Assembly (NCBI GenBank): GCA_029931535.1
Contig: JAQPZY010000789.1
Location: 62,001 to 126,000 of the forward strand
Direction of reading: 5' to 3'
DNA: 64,000 nt
Source of the DNA: Margaritifera margaritifera
Taxonomy: Eukaryota; Mollusca; Bivalvia; Unionida; Margaritiferidae
Shown one piece after another: positions 1 to 13,376 of the stretch. The position numbers were made by a program, and so were the translations under genes. Each line of letters starts with the position of its first letter. Within the stretch, counting starts at the first letter, position 1. The notes below the pieces were generated by a model. That model was not told the DNA's origin, searched no databases, and saw only the letters and a list, made by a program, of their open reading frames with translations.

Positions 1-285
1 TCGCTTTTATTGGCTACAATACATGGACTTCAATCGTTTGCAGATATTGTTATCTCAATCTCATCTTGTGTATATCATTGGTACGGAACGTAATATATTC
101 CAAAACGATGTTGGCAGGCAACACTTTTCATTATTTTAACAACCTCATCAATTTTCAATGCTATGGCACGGGATTTTGTACGAGGACTGTTCGTTCAAAT
201 ATAATTAGAAACAGAAAATAAGAAAATGCATATTTTCCGAGTCATACAACCGACATGCTAATCCCATGTCATGCCCATCCATCCA

Positions 286-361
286 CCTCTCTCTCTCCCT
301 CCCTCCCTCCCTCCCTCCTCGCTCTCTTTCTCTCTCTCTCTCTATCTCTCTCTCTCTCTCA
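286..361. repeat. (CT)n / (CCCT)n pyrimidine tract
   Basis: An imperfect CTCTCTCC/CCCT/TCTC array on the plus strand. The apparent open frames over it are low-complexity artefacts. Confidence 0.9.
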
Positions 362-519
362 ACAAACTTCTCGCAACAAATATCTTTCACAGAGGGTTTT
401 TATTAAGTGCATATAAAACTGTCAGATTTTTGTTTCTACCGTGCAGAAACGGATTCTTTTTTATCACCAACCGGCGATCGATACTTAAGTGATCAGCTGC
501 GGAGTTAAGATCTCTCAGC

Positions 520-550
520 CTCTCTCTCTCTCTCTCTCTCTCCATATTTT

Positions 551-603
<53 letters not shown>
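520..603. repeat. Compound (CT)n + (AAT)n microsatellite
   Basis: (CT)11-12 is followed within 10 bp by about seventeen AAT/ATA trinucleotides. Confidence 0.9.
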
Positions 604-604
<1 letters not shown>

Positions 605-1711
605 AAGAAGAAGAAACTGTCAAGATAAGATGTCAAATTATTATTAGTATTAATATTATTATAATAATTATTATTATTATTCTTTACAACAAACAACAAT
701 AACAAAAAGAAGTAAAGGAAATTTTTTCAGGTCGTTTTTTCTTTGTATAACATCATTCAAGAGCAGACAAAGTTTTCTCCATTATCATTGAAGCACCCCA
801 TGTTAAGATAAGATTTGCTGTTTTTTCTAACGGTTTAATTTCAGTTGTTAACTTATGTACTGCATTTTAACAACGTGTCCAAGTTTGCATTGAATTTATC
901 TTTGTAAATGAAGTAATATACGCTCTATTAAAATATTTTAAAATCTATGGATATTTTCTCCTTTTTATGCTTAATATGTGCCAACTGGAGACAAGTTAGT
1001 TTATAAACTACGCTTTCTAGTGAGAAATGTTAGAAACAAAATAATACACTATGCATTGGTATTGGACAGGAAAATGCCATCCAGGGGTTAGAATTTTGCG
1101 GCAAACATCAGACTTTTTGGATTGGAAAATACTGTCCTCGGAGTCAGAATTCTAGGATAAATACTCGGCTGCTCTGGATTTCAATTGTTATGAACATGAT
1201 TGTTACTTTGCATTTGATGTTTAAAAAGTTAGATTAATGAACATTGGTTTGATTACTTTGTAGAGCAACTCAATCTTTTTTGCGATCCAAACTAGTGGTA
1301 GCGTGCTATCTCCTCCATTTTTGCAAACTATATCTGCTTTCGGACATTTCAAATCGTGTATAGTCTTTTCCTTCATAGACCTTAAGACACAATGTAGAGT
1401 TAAAGTAAAAATTGTTTTATAAAGTATCAATCAACATGACTTATTCGATGTGATAGCGAGATGATTGCGACATCAGATTTGAGGTGGGCTTCGGAGAGGG
1501 TCGTATTGTTCATTGCCTGGATGATTTAAAATACCACTATGAATTTGAACAATAAGTAGCAGAGAAACCAGTGAATCAACTGATAAGTCTCACGGTAAAA
1601 TTATATTCAAGTTTTCCTGGTCTTTGTTTGATTATGAACAAAAATACTTTTATGTTTAACCAACACAAAACAGTTAAATAAATCTGAAAAATTAAAATAA
1701 AAGTAACTGCG

Positions 1712-1806
1712 ATACATACATACATACATACATACATACATACATACATACATACATACATACATACATACATACATACATACATACATACATACATACA
1801 TACATA
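1712..1806. repeat. (TACA)n tetranucleotide microsatellite
   Basis: About 23 perfect ATAC/TACA units. The overlapping MYVC-repeat frames are artefacts. Confidence 0.95.
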
Positions 1807-4158
1807 GTATAGGACAACTCTTTAGGGACAAGAGGTGCATCCTATATTAAATATGGTCAAAAGATCATAGGGACATAAGGAAAATTTAACATTAGGCCGC
1901 TATATTGAAATGTATGGGGACAAGATGAAATATTAAAACATTGGTCTTTATGTTTCATATGTTTCATATGATTTGTCTGCCTGGATGAAAATGCAACAGT
2001 GTAACGATTTGTGTCTTTTGGAGTGATTTTTATAGGTTGGAGTTTGTCTGAACTTGAATGGAAATTTAAGATTCTCACTAAACGATTGCAGTAAGTTTTA
2101 ACAAAACAAAACAAAAACAAATCAGATTGTGTTGTTTTCAGTTGGTGTGACAAATTGTCTAGCTTTACCGTCTGCCCCTTATGCTGAATTTTTGGCGTGT
2201 GCCGAATTTGATTCTTAAATTTGTTACACTTATGTTAGCCTGCAATGACTTGACCTTGACTTACTTACATTTGCTACACTTCAGTCAGCCTAAAGTGTGT
2301 CTGTTTGGTGATGGCATTGTCTTTTTTATTACTTATTCACTGTCAGTCAGTTATGGCATTGTAACGAAATAAGCCAATGTCAGGTCAAATGTTCATTAAT
2401 CAGCTTTGATACACAAGGTTAAGTAAAGTCACCGTAGTTTGATAAACACACAAACCTTGGATAAAAAAGTCGGTCAGTGCACTAACACAGATTTTATTGT
2501 ACGAGGATTTTGCTTTTTTTTTACCTCGGCTTTTTATTCTCCAAAGGTTGTGTTTTTTCGTCTAGATTGAAGTCACGCTGACTATTAAAACCCTACAATA
2601 ATTCATCGTTTGTATTGTTGACCAAAAACACAAAGCATTCCAGAGAGTGTACTTTATTAGTTTTTCACAGTCGTAGATTTTACTTTTTTCACTACCGATG
2701 CCCTATTTGTTTACCATGATAACAATATTTATATAAAGGTACATCGAAATTGTGCATCATACACATGGAATACAATTTATCTCAAATCCAAATATTGACA
2801 GAGATTGAAAGATATTGAAATAGAAAGATAGAAAGTAAAAAAGTTAAACAATTTTTTGCACCAAACTAATTAACACTATCCCCCCCCCCCAAAAAAAAAA
2901 AATTCAACATTTTTAATAATCCCCACTCATGTAAGTATTAATAAATGGAGAGGGAAAATTAGGGTTTGTCCCTGCCTGTTCATATACAAATACCAAATAA
3001 TAAAAACATGAGCATATTTACAAGGTTGATAACGCTGTGAAGTAAGACGATATTACCAGTGATTTAACACGGTGTCATTGTGGCTGACGTGGAAGATAAT
3101 GAAGTTCCCAGATATTCATTGTTATGGGTAATGATCATGAGCTCACACCTGACTTTTTCATTAAGAAAAGATATGTCAAGTAAGTCGATGAACGGTCAGC
3201 CTCTGTACTCTTTTGCGGGAGATCTTTGATGCGTTTCGTCTTTAAAGAAGTCAATGGAAGCAGGGAACGGGCACATATGTCCTCATACCTCTCCTTCGAA
3301 ATTTTCTCTTCTGAGATGAGGGTCCACGCGTCTCCATTTTCTCTTCCAACTTCTCTTCTTGATTCATCATTAAACATTTGTCGTGTTGATTTTGACTAGG
3401 ATGATCAATTTGAAAACCATAACGATGTTCTTTGGTAAGGCGTGTGATTCTTTCAACCAGGTGGCGAGTAAAACATTAGACTAACTGTTGTTCTTGTTCT
3501 GGCAATCTTGGCATCATAACTGTATCTTTCTCTTGTTCACTTGTGACCTGTAACTGCTGTTCTGGTTAGAAAACATAATCCTCTTTGTTTACGTCTATAA
3601 CCTTGTGTTCCGTATCTTTCTTTTGCTTTTCTTCTTCTTCTTCTGCTCCACTTAGTGTCTGTGACTGCTGTTCTGGATGCAAAACATCACATTTTGGGGT
3701 CTAAATTCATGACGTCTTCTTTCATATCTTTCTTTTCTTCTTCTTCTTCACTTAGCTTATGTGACTGCTGCTGTTTTGGATAGAAACATCCTCTTCAGAA
3801 GTCAATGGAAATACCAAAGCCGATTTTGAAAACACATCGATGGCACAAAACAAATATTTGTAACCTCGACTGTACGACGCTAAATGAGAGACATCAGCTA
3901 AATCTGCTTGCCATGGATGATCAACTCCTGCTACCGGAGTTTGACTTCTGGAAAACTTTCATCGAATGGGTTCGTTTAACGTGTTCGTCTATTGTCCTTG
4001 TAAACATTGTCGTATATCTTGCAGACGTGAATTTTTTTTCTGCTCCGTAGCTCGTGGCATGAGCAGATATGTACTGAATGCTGGTTACAATTGTTTCCAT
4101 ATAGTTTGTTATTGCTGCTGCTTAATAAGTTAACTAAGGGCCGACGATCTTTTCTTCG

Positions 4159-4160
<2 letters not shown>

Positions 4161-4214
<54 letters not shown>
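4161..4214. repeat. (TG)n microsatellite
   Basis: About 25 TG units. Confidence 0.95.
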
Positions 4215-4215
<1 letters not shown>

Positions 4216-4769
4216 TTTTATATTGTATTGCTTGACGTGGCCGAAGAAACATACGTTCTTGCCTGACTTACTTCTTCACTTTTTTATTTTAATCTTCTGC
4301 TTGTAAAGGTATGGACATTAACTTTTTGATCCAATCAATTCTTGATATAGGTGTCAACTTCAACTTTCTCTTTGAAATCTTCTTCTTTTCTACCATCTCC
4401 ATGGCTATGGCTGTAATCATCTTGGGAGCTTGTACTAATAGTGTTTTACTCTTTGAGTCATCTCGTCTAACGCTTCTGATGAAACAGTTGAAGTCCTTGC
4501 AATAATTGTCCATAGCGTTGCGATTTTTCTAGCTTCTGACAAATATGTTCAATCTATCAACGATTGTAAGTCTTATTGTAACTGTAACATCTCGATATTA
4601 TTATAATTAGAGGTAAATGTAGTATTCGTTGTTCATAGCAAAGATGGAATTCATCCATCGTTTGTAAGGAATTAATGTTAATTTTCGTCCTTCCATAAAA
4701 TCCACGGGTACAAGTGTGATGTATTTCTGAGAAAGTGTGTTCGCATAATATTAATTTCATCCTTCCTCC

Positions 4770-5171
4770 TAAAAAGTTCAGCAATCGATCCTAACAAACG
4801 AGCAGCCACTTTTAACAACGGTCCTTTCAGCATGGATAGCATTCCCCCTAGTTGAACCAGGATTTTGTTTATTTTAACTGATTGGGGTTATCTTTTTTCA
4901 CTATTTGTAGAAGAACGTAACAATGTCGTCCTAATCGCTGTTTCTGTTTCTGCGTCAATGGGACCATTCCTTTCAAAACGTTCAAACAACTTTCACACAC
5001 GGTATCGATGATTTCTTTTGGTGCGTTTTGAATTACTGTTTTTGCTTCGAAGCATTTGGACATGGTAAATACTGACAAAACATCCGAATGTTTAACTACA
5101 CAATGAGGGAGACCGTTTTTCCTTTCTTTTTTTGAAAATTTATTTGGACGATGGTGTAAACTTTGTGACAT
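4770..5171 (-). pseudogene. Small conserved Maverick-type ORF relic
   Basis: The frame from 5171 contains TVCESCLNVLKGMVPLTQKQ and RLGRH, followed (after 4869, frame-shifted) by ILVQLGGML and a hydrophobic, Gly/Leu-rich end. I recall this pattern (CE-x3-NVLKG-x2-PLT-x-xQK, then an ILVQ-x-GG hydrophobic tail) as a small protein encoded in many invertebrate Mavericks. Its function is not known to me. The split between the two halves suggests decay. Confidence 0.62.
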
Positions 5172-6142
5172 CTTTGTTCAAGAGGACAACTGAAGTTAAT
5201 CCCATTCAATACATAGTCTTTGATACTGGAACTCGTCCACAATAATTGTCGGGACATCGTATCAACTTGATTTTAGATATTACTCATGTTCTCAAAGGCC
5301 TCTATTGTGCCAAGTTTTGTTTGGACAGTGCATTATGTAACATGCCTGTTATGTCTTGTAATTTTGTGCATGGAGATACCACTTTTTGGGCTGCAGAAGT
5401 AGTTAATTAGTCAGATGAAGAAGACGTATATGCAGTAGACGTTTCTTTTGACATGGGGTTCCATTATTTCATCAAATGAGGAAACAGTGATTTTAATTCA
5501 GGTTTAGTGGGATTCATCACTAAAGGAGGAGGACGAGTGGAGACGGTTAAAGAGCAAGGTTTTCTTGAGTACCTTTCTTAAATAGTTGTAGCCTTTTGAG
5601 TTTTCTTCTCCGGGTGTGAACGTATTGTCCCTCTCTTATTTTTGGTCTGTCTTTTAGGTTTTGCATGCTTCGCTTGTTCATTAAGATCCCATCTTAAAAG
5701 TGAATGAATAATTAAACCTCCTAAAAAAGCCACTTCCACCAGGATTCAGAATATTTTGCTTTTTGGTTGAGTGTCGATTCTTGGATCAGCTGGTTGTGAC
5801 AAAGCTTTTATGCTTTCAAAAGAACGTTTCGTTTGATGTGGTATGTGAATAATACCTTGTAGTAATTAACGTGCTGTCAAAGTAAACCATCCAACACTTC
5901 TTTAGGACTAGCTTCTATCAAATGTGAACGCACTTGTGCATTTCATCGCGACTAATGGCATACAGTGCACGAATTAATTTGGCAAAATGATGAGATTGAA
6001 ACGAAGCCATGTTCAATACTGTCAGAAATAAAAGAAGTAACTTGTTTTTTTTTCTTTTATCACTTTTAGACAGGCAAGGAAGGTAACGTGTAAATGAGTG
6101 GACCTCCTTGACACAAATCGAAAAACAAATCCGTATGAAATC

Positions 6143-6690
6143 TCAAATGATCAAGAGTAGTAGGTTTAAATCGATGAGTAAATAGCCATGTGGCAGTTGA
6201 TTGGCGTCGACATATGCATAATTTAGCAAAGGTGTTCCTAACTGTTTGGCCAAAACGTGAACTTGAGATTGATCTCTTGGATTTTTAAACAACACCAAAT
6301 AATGTGCACTGAGACTGATGGTGCGATGAGCTTTACTTTGTTGAAATACATTTTGTGTAAAGTAAATAATAATACTAGCATTACGATGATGTCCTTTTCG
6401 TGTAAACAAAAGTTTAATTTCTTTGTCGTCTTCTCATAGCACGTTGTCGAACATGACAAGATGTGTTTACCCAAAGTCAGACACGATCCCACCCACCTTC
6501 TACACATGAGATGAATTCTTCTTGACTTTCTTGAAGTAAGCTGTAAGGGGATTCCCACTAGTTGTAACATTACGCAATACGTTGTGGAGAAAGATCGAAT
6601 TAAAGTGATTTGTTTTCTATCACACGTTTTGCAAACTTGGTTTTGCCTGAACCATTAGGAACTGCAATGAGCATGTTAAAGGGATTGCAA
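6143..6690 (-). pseudogene. Packaging-type (FtsK/HerA) ATPase relic of Maverick
   Basis: On the minus strand a P-loop VPNGSGKT (6639-6659) follows NPFNMLIA. A Walker B-like VMFDNV (6440-6457) comes next, then a TGA. An open C-terminal part (from about 6409) contains HHRNASI, TQNVFQQ, RTISLSAHY and LFKNPRD. This order is that of the Maverick genome-packaging ATPase, which would pump DNA into a capsid. At least one stop and frame changes between the P-loop and the C-terminus make it a pseudogene. Confidence 0.82.
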
Positions 6691-6819
6691 AGATACAGTT
6701 CCTACTAACTTTCACCATTTGACCTTTCGTCAGCAGCTTCGAAAATAGAGGATGAAGTCATAACTCTGTAGCTGTGTTTGAATTTCTGTGATTCCATAAT
6801 GACACAAGACATTTTATAC

Positions 6820-7540
6820 ATTTTATATGTTTAATTTTTCTTTCATCGTACAACAAATTCGCATTTCAGAAAACACCGTTCATGTTTATCAATTCATGAT
6901 ACAAGCAATATACATTGCAAATACATATTCATGTACAACATATTTACATTTTAAAAAAAAACACAGTTCATGTTCTCTTTCATTGTGTAACCAACATATA
7001 TTTCAAAACAGACAGTTCTTGTTTCTTCATAGTGTTGCCAATTAATATATAAAAAAGCACAGTTCATGGGCAAGATAGTGTCATTAAAAGGAACACATTT
7101 TATGTTTCTTTTATGTTACAACCAATTCACATTTCATAAAACACTGTTCATGGTTTTTTTCTGTTATGGAGTAACCAAATCACATTTAGGAACAAAAAAT
7201 GCAAGCAAACAATACAGTTTATGTTGTTTTTTTCTTTCATTGTACAAAAGATATCCACATTTCAAAAAACAAAATTCATGTACAATATATTTACATTTCC
7301 ATAAAACATAGTTCATGTTTTATTTCTTTCATTATACAACATATTTACATTTCACAAAGCACAGTTTATGGTGTACCCAATGTACATTGAAAAGCGCAGT
7401 TAATGTATAACTTATTTTCATGTCGTAAGACACAGTTAGTGTTTTTTTTTCCTTCATGCTACAACCAATGCACTTGAAAAAAAAATACAGTTCATGTTTT
7501 TTTTTTCATGGTACAATATATTGGTGGTATTCAGGTTGGT
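6820..7540 (+). repeat. Diverged short-period tandem array inside the Maverick relic
   Basis: About twelve degenerate copies of a core resembling ACATTTCA-AAA-CACAGTTCATG, followed by TTTCATTGTACAACC, recur every 35-85 bp (cores near 6861, 6945, 6996, 7042, 7127, 7256, 7291, 7346, 7382, 7418, 7468). The array lies between the ATPase and polymerase relics. Confidence 0.75.
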
Positions 7541-8189
7541 TTGTGAGTGTGTGGATGAGATCCATGGAGGAGCACATGAATGGTATCCCTTTCGATAGTA
7601 GAGCGGCCAGATTGTGCGGCATCGCTGACATGGCAGGGTGCATCATCAATGTTCTCAGAGTACTGCAACAAATTCGACTTTGCTGAACTTTTGATAGGTA
7701 GATTATATTTTTTCTTCGTGAAATTCATATTTTTCGGTCAGCGTCTATACTCACAGCGTTTATACTCACATTGATCTTTCTCTAATTTGTTGGAACATTG
7801 TTATACTGGAGATTGGTGTGCCCGTATGGCAGCGTGTTGTGATTGAGAAGTCGAAGCCACTTGTTGTAGACGATCAGATACACTTTTTCTAAGGGTCGAC
7901 TGATGATTTGATGATCTGACAAACGTACCATTTTGTAAGGATCAACAGTTTGCTCACAAAGTCTTGATTCTGACCTGACTTTAAAGCTTCTTTTAAGACG
8001 ACAATGTTCACAACTTTTGACTGGAACGTTAGCTGAGGGTCAGTCCTTTAACTTTGGATTTGGTATGAAGTTATCACTGCTTGTTTCTGTACTGGTGGCC
8101 GTAATTTTTAGGTCCTGAATTTAAAAAATCCCTTCACTTGTTGGTGTTGTTTTGTAGTACGAAAGTGCTAACCTTTATGCATCTTTAAC

Positions 8190-8740
8190 AGTTGGTATCC
8201 ACGATCGAGAGCATGAAGCAAATCAGCATTCGCCCTGTTCCTGCCAAAGAGCGTTTCTGGTCTTCGTGCCACAAGGATGGTCTTCATTATACATTTCAGC
8301 ACACGTACGGCATAAAGAAAACGTCATTTTTCCATCGCAATGATGAGGTAAAACGGGATGTTTCAAATATGTTCGTCGATCGCAAAACTTAACATTTGAT
8401 CAAACCTTAGTACAGGCGAATGTGTTACACGTCGATGTGTTTTGTCAACGTTTTAGGGTGTCCTGTGGGAAAATGAGCATATTTATACTCCCAAGGATAC
8501 AACAAAGACACATCGATGTATTTGATTTGTTCTTCTTGAGATTCATCCACGTCGTACACCAAGCGTGTAGCGTTAGACTGTCATCCAAACAAACTGTTGC
8601 GTGGATTCAAAGGTTCGATGTCCACCACATGGTACTTTTCGACGATGCGTAGAAATTCTGTTTCGAAACCTCGATCGCAGTCGTGTTCCCACGTGTCTAT
8701 CACTTGGTATCCTTTATTTTCTAAACTTTGACATCGTTAG
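8190..8740 (-). pseudogene. Protein-primed family B DNA polymerase relic (Maverick pPolB)
   Basis: On the minus strand, 8740-8460 reads GYQVIDTWEHDCDRGF, then PLNPRNSLFG, then after an in-frame TGA, YIDVSLLYPWEYKY. The last matches the polymerase motif A region (D-x-x-SLYP) and the PLNPR-x-x-x-FGG element typical of Maverick polymerases. Further along (about 8320-8200) LCRTCAE-like and ALDRGY-like segments occur in shifted frames. The catalytic Asp of motif A is retained, but the frame is destroyed. The exonuclease domain is not recognisable upstream. Confidence 0.8.
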
Positions 8741-9095
8741 TATATTTGGTAGTGCAACTCTTAAATGGTAGTGTACTCTGGGAAAGGATTTTTCAGGTCT
8801 CTTTGAGAAAATTAAGTAGGGCATCCATGAAATAAACATCCCTGTGGGTTTTCTCAATCCCAAATATCCGCAGAATAAATATATTTGTTTCCCTCTTCAG
8901 CCGTTTATAGCATGATGTGTCCTCTTCTTTGATGTCTAACACAAGAAATATAGCCAGCACAATGGTTTTGCTGAATATCGAGGACCGACTACTTGACGAT
9001 TTTGTCAGAAAACGATATGTTTTCTTTCCTGCATAAACGTTACACTTTTGGCTCCTCGTCCGTACATTATCTCCACTAGGGGAACACACTATCAA

Positions 9096-11405
9096 TAATT
9101 CACAAGCGCATTTCTGTTTTTTTCAGTTGTTTCGTTCCATATCGCTTGTAACACGTAGAACTGACGATTTACATTTAGCAGCCCAGAGTCAAATAGTATA
9201 GTTTATTTGTATAGGCTGATACACTGCTGTGTTGATACATTAAAACAAATTAGGAAGTTTTCGTAGAAAATAATTGGTAAGTTAGCTGAAATATCAAAAA
9301 CAACGAACAGAGGCCATGTAGTTCACAAATACTGTTGGTGTTGTTACAATCTTGGTTACCTATACATACTTAAAGTGGTACGTAGTCTGAAAAAGCTAGG
9401 TCACCTGTTGGATAAATGATCACTAACAAAATAACGCCTGCTTTAATCTTTACACATTTCAATGTGCCCATCGTAGAAGGCATTAAAACAATCAAACAAA
9501 TAAACAAACAAACAAGAAATTCAACGAACCCGAGGTTGTTCCAATCCTTCAGCTATTGATGTCGTTGTTGAAAAACGTTTTATCATCTCTTATATTTATA
9601 CAGTTTTAATTCATAAACCTGATATATAATGTGACCTAAGAACAGAGGAGATGAAAGTGTTGGCCTGTCACTCTGTAACAAAGCTTGCATTTTCGATTTT
9701 GATTTAATGTGTGATGAATGAGATAACTTTGCAAAATATTTACTTCTTCACACACGATTTGAGATTTGAAAAAAGCCTCTATTGTTAAGCACAAACTTCT
9801 TTAAAGTATGAAACATGTAATGTTTCATGACTATATCTATGTCAAAAATATAATTCTACTAGATCAAGATATTCCAGAGGCAGGTTCATCTTAATTATTG
9901 TCATGTTTATAAATTTTAGTCAGTTACATCTCAGCATGTGGATATACATAGCATGTCTTAATGTAACTGTATCATCATCAACATGTCTATTTTAACATCT
10001 GATGCTTATATACATTACACGACAGTTAACCATATAATAGATTGTAATCGATTTCTAAAAGTGTACAGATCTTTATATATAAATTTAATAAACTTTTACG
10101 AGATGCATAAACAACATAATATTAAATGATGCCGTATTAACAATTAACAATTGTGTTTGTTTCTTCGTTTGTCTGTCTAGTTCTTCGTCTGTCAGCTTAC
10201 CTGCCTGTGTGTGCTTCTGTCTTCCTATATCAACGCGTGTAGACATGAATACGTTGTGACAGACAGGTAGGTAAATAACAGATTGATATATACATAAGAG
10301 ACAGATATAAAGATAGATAGACATATTAACAAGTACATAAACTCGTATTTACTGCGTATTTGTTGTATTTATGCAAGCAAATTTATTTGATAAAAATGTA
10401 CCCGTAGGACATAAATGATTACCACCCATTTGTGTAAGACGCTCAAGCCACACATGCATGATAAACTAACTTAAACACAAAATGTAACTGAGTTACTAAG
10501 GAATGAGATACGGATCACAGTGATCTAATTTTTAAGGGAAGCATTGTACGCACTAAGATAAATCCACACACAACGTGTTAGGCTTTTGTAGTCAACAATA
10601 TCCAAGAAACCGGCCTAATAAAAAAATTGACGGAAATCAGCATAGCGTGAAATATAGGTCACGGTCACCTATATTTATTGAGAAGCGGTAAATGTGTATG
10701 AAATATTGGAAGGGGGAGGTAATGGTATGGAAAAAACTAGATCATCCATGGAGTTAATACCTGCTAGAGACATATCAAACCTGTTAGGTTAGGTGAAATA
10801 GAGAGGCAAAGACATGTTTACACGTTAGTCATATTGCATAGTGATGGTCCTAACGTGTAAATAAATGGAAGCTACTATTACATTGGAATAAATGCTTTCT
10901 AAAGTTGGTTTCATAACATATAAACAAACATCAAATTGAAAAATGCTTGCATATTTTTCAATACACCCGAACATTATTTGAAACACAAATGATTGTTACA
11001 GTGTAGTTAACTCTATGTACATATAAGTAACGAAGGCTCAATTATAAACTTTAAAAACTCTCTGCATACATTAAATGTTCCCTATATTATGTATTCTGGC
11101 TTCAAAAGTATCATAATACGCGAGCTTCATGAAGGTGTGCATACGACACACCGACGTCGGAGTTACAACGGAGGTGCACACAAACATGCCCAATACAACA
11201 ACAAATGTATCATACAATCGTGAACAATCATAGCATTCAATAACATTCCATCTGAAATATAAATCGATTGTTTAAACATGCACAGTTTGTATTAACGTAT
11301 TTTACAATGAATTGGATAGGATGCAAAATTAGGTTGTAGTGAATTAAAGACCGAAAACTGCAAAAGAAAATATTTTCACAAAATAAGATGAAAAACATAA
11401 TTCAT

Positions 11406-11452
<47 letters not shown>

Positions 11453-11830
11453 CATTTGTTAGAAGGAAATAACCAATCAATGATTGCCTGACGACGGTGT
11501 CCTAAAGGAACAAGCCTTTCTCGGAGCGACAACGTCGAAGTTCGCGGACAAATAATTTGCGACCATAATCAGTTAACATGTAAATATAAATTTCCAGCAC
11601 ATAACGAATCCAGTTTAAAATGTATATATCCGAAATACGAACCTCTGCTTATTCATAATTTGTCCAATTTTAACAGACATTAATTCATCAAGAAATTTAA
11701 AAGTACACTTTAGATTAAGAGGCAAATATAACACTGGACAACAACGAGAGATTTATTTTATTCAGAAATGAGCTCATAATTGATAGGTTAATGAAACAAG
11801 GAAATAAATAATAGTTAAAAGGATTGGGTT
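9096..11830. other. Intergenic; nothing recognised
   Basis: Only a (TA)21 tract at 11409-11450 and short CAAA and TAGA runs were seen. No gene or TE domain could be read. Confidence 0.5.
11409..11450. repeat. (AT)n microsatellite
   Basis: About 21 AT units. Confidence 0.95.
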
Positions 11831-11834
11831 TGTA

Positions 11835-12324
11835 GATAGATTAAGATTCAGGGAACAATGTATAGAACACCTAGCAAAAATTAGACGGATGAAATGTTTG
11901 CAGATTCGATGGTTACAGTATATTACACATAAATACTTAAGAAAAGACGAGCATCCTTATGAGTACATGGATAATGTGCCAATGTTAATGAAACAGCACT
12001 TCCGTCGGTACACAAGTTCGATTTCCATCTAAACAACTCCGATATATACAAAACGATTGCCAATAAATAAATATGCGACCTGAAAATACTTGCACTCCTG
12101 GAGGTCTACTATGTTATGAAGGATACTTTGTTATGCTATTTGACATTTATGAGTAATTTGTGAATATATCTATCAAAAACTACGAACTTTTCTTAGCATA
12201 TTAGTACATTGCTCTCGGATTGGCTCATGGTGAGAAATCAAAGATAACAGGTGTAGAACTTGAACTGTTCTCAGAAACAAACCATGCTGATTGAGAGTGA
12301 GCTAACGGTGGAAACAGCATGATA

Positions 12325-12378
<54 letters not shown>

Positions 12379-13020
12379 AAGCAAAATCACGAATATACTC
12401 AGACAATTGTAGTAAAAGAAAAATAATCAAGGTGATTACAAAAAGTCATCGTGAAGATCATTCATTATGTACCTAAGTATCAAAAATCTGTATGAATGGG
12501 CCATGAGCCAATATCTGCTGATCAATAAACTTTAGGTAGATACATTATCAACAAATTATATGGATACTAGAAAATCTGCTTGAAATATATTTTGATAGTG
12601 ATAATGGTTGCATACTAATAGTAGACTTGGAGATTGGAAAATATTTCCATGATTATTTCAAGATTATTTATTTCCTAATGAAAAACGAAAATGATTTATC
12701 GGAGTTGAAAAACAAATTGACAAATGATTGTAAAGGTACAAACCAATGAAACAAAAACTGCTATGTGCATTGGAAACAAGAGCAATAAAGATGTTTGAAG
12801 CCTTACATACAAATGTGCTTAAAACTGAAACGAGATGCACTGAGTTATCCTGTTTGAACTACAATCTTGGCTAAAATCCTACATACAACTGAATACGAGT
12901 TTAGACAACAAAAGTTATAATGACTTTGAGAAGGACTTCTTGAAGCAAATGAAGAAAAGTGTATTTGGTAAATAACTGGAAAATGTCAGGATAAGAATGA
13001 TAATTGAAAATGTGTACAGA
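11835..13020 (+). pseudogene. Second family B DNA polymerase relic (DNA_pol_B_2 type)
   Basis: In successive plus-strand frames: EHPYEYMDN (motif at 11955-11972), LMVRNQR-like remains near 12227, NLYEWAMSQYL (12485-12517), IVDLE (about 12625) and NDFEKDFLKQMKKSVFGK, a stop, then LENVRIRM (12916-12990). The YPYDYMDS, NLYGWAMSQYLP and FEKDF-x-KxM-NS-x-FGKTMEN landmarks occur in that order in protein-primed polymerases of Maverick-like elements. Many stops and a (TA)25 insertion (12327-12376) show it is long dead. It lacks the PLNPR-FGG element of the copy at 8.5 kb, so it is probably another lineage. Confidence 0.78.
12327..12376. repeat. (TA)n microsatellite within polymerase relic
   Basis: About 25 TA units splitting the second polymerase relic. 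Confidence 0.95.
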
Positions 13021-13230
13021 GGAAAGTACTTGTACATTAGTACACATCAACCAGTAGCTCAAACCACTTATCCAATTTACGCTCAAAATATATCACTCGC
13101 ACTTTCATCTTTAAATAATTACAACCACATTCTATCATAAGTCTTGCTGAATAGAAAAGTTTAATAGATAATAACGATGTTATAAAAAAGTATATGTATT
13201 CAGTCTTTATCAGATTTAGTGCAAAACATC

Positions 13231-13376
13231 TTTCCCCGCTTAGCAACTCCACTTTATTATTATGTTGTAATGACCAGGTAAGTAAATATCTATGCATGAA
13301 ACATAACTAATTGATTTGAAAGTCTACCCGAGTATGAGACAAGCGATACATATGCATTGTGTGAGCAACTACATTT
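13231..13376 (+). repeat. 146-bp direct repeat, copy 1
   Basis: It begins TTTCCCCGCTTAGCAACTCC and ends GAGCAACTACATTT. It differs from 14091-14236 at two bases. The flanks differ, so the boundaries are sharp. Confidence 0.93.

Larger units (their letters stand above)
1..3134. other. Intergenic, microsatellite-rich, no gene seen
   Basis: Apart from the simple repeats listed separately and a C10/A11 homopolymer junction near 2880-2901, I see no splice-flanked open frame, TE domain or RNA gene. Confidence 0.6.
3135..9095 (-). mobile_element. Degraded Maverick/Polinton (adintovirus-like) element
   Basis: Three minus-strand relics lie in the order polymerase B, packaging-type ATPase, small conserved Polinton-type ORF. 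Family B polymerase plus FtsK/HerA-like ATPase is a hallmark pairing of Mavericks. All are broken by stops and frameshifts, so the copy is old and inactive. The stretch 3135-4770 is also low in stops on the minus strand and contains an acidic, Glu-rich segment (3480-3780), but I cannot assign it. No integrase, protease or capsid gene is identifiable here, and no terminal inverted repeats were found, so the outer limits are approximate. Confidence 0.75.
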
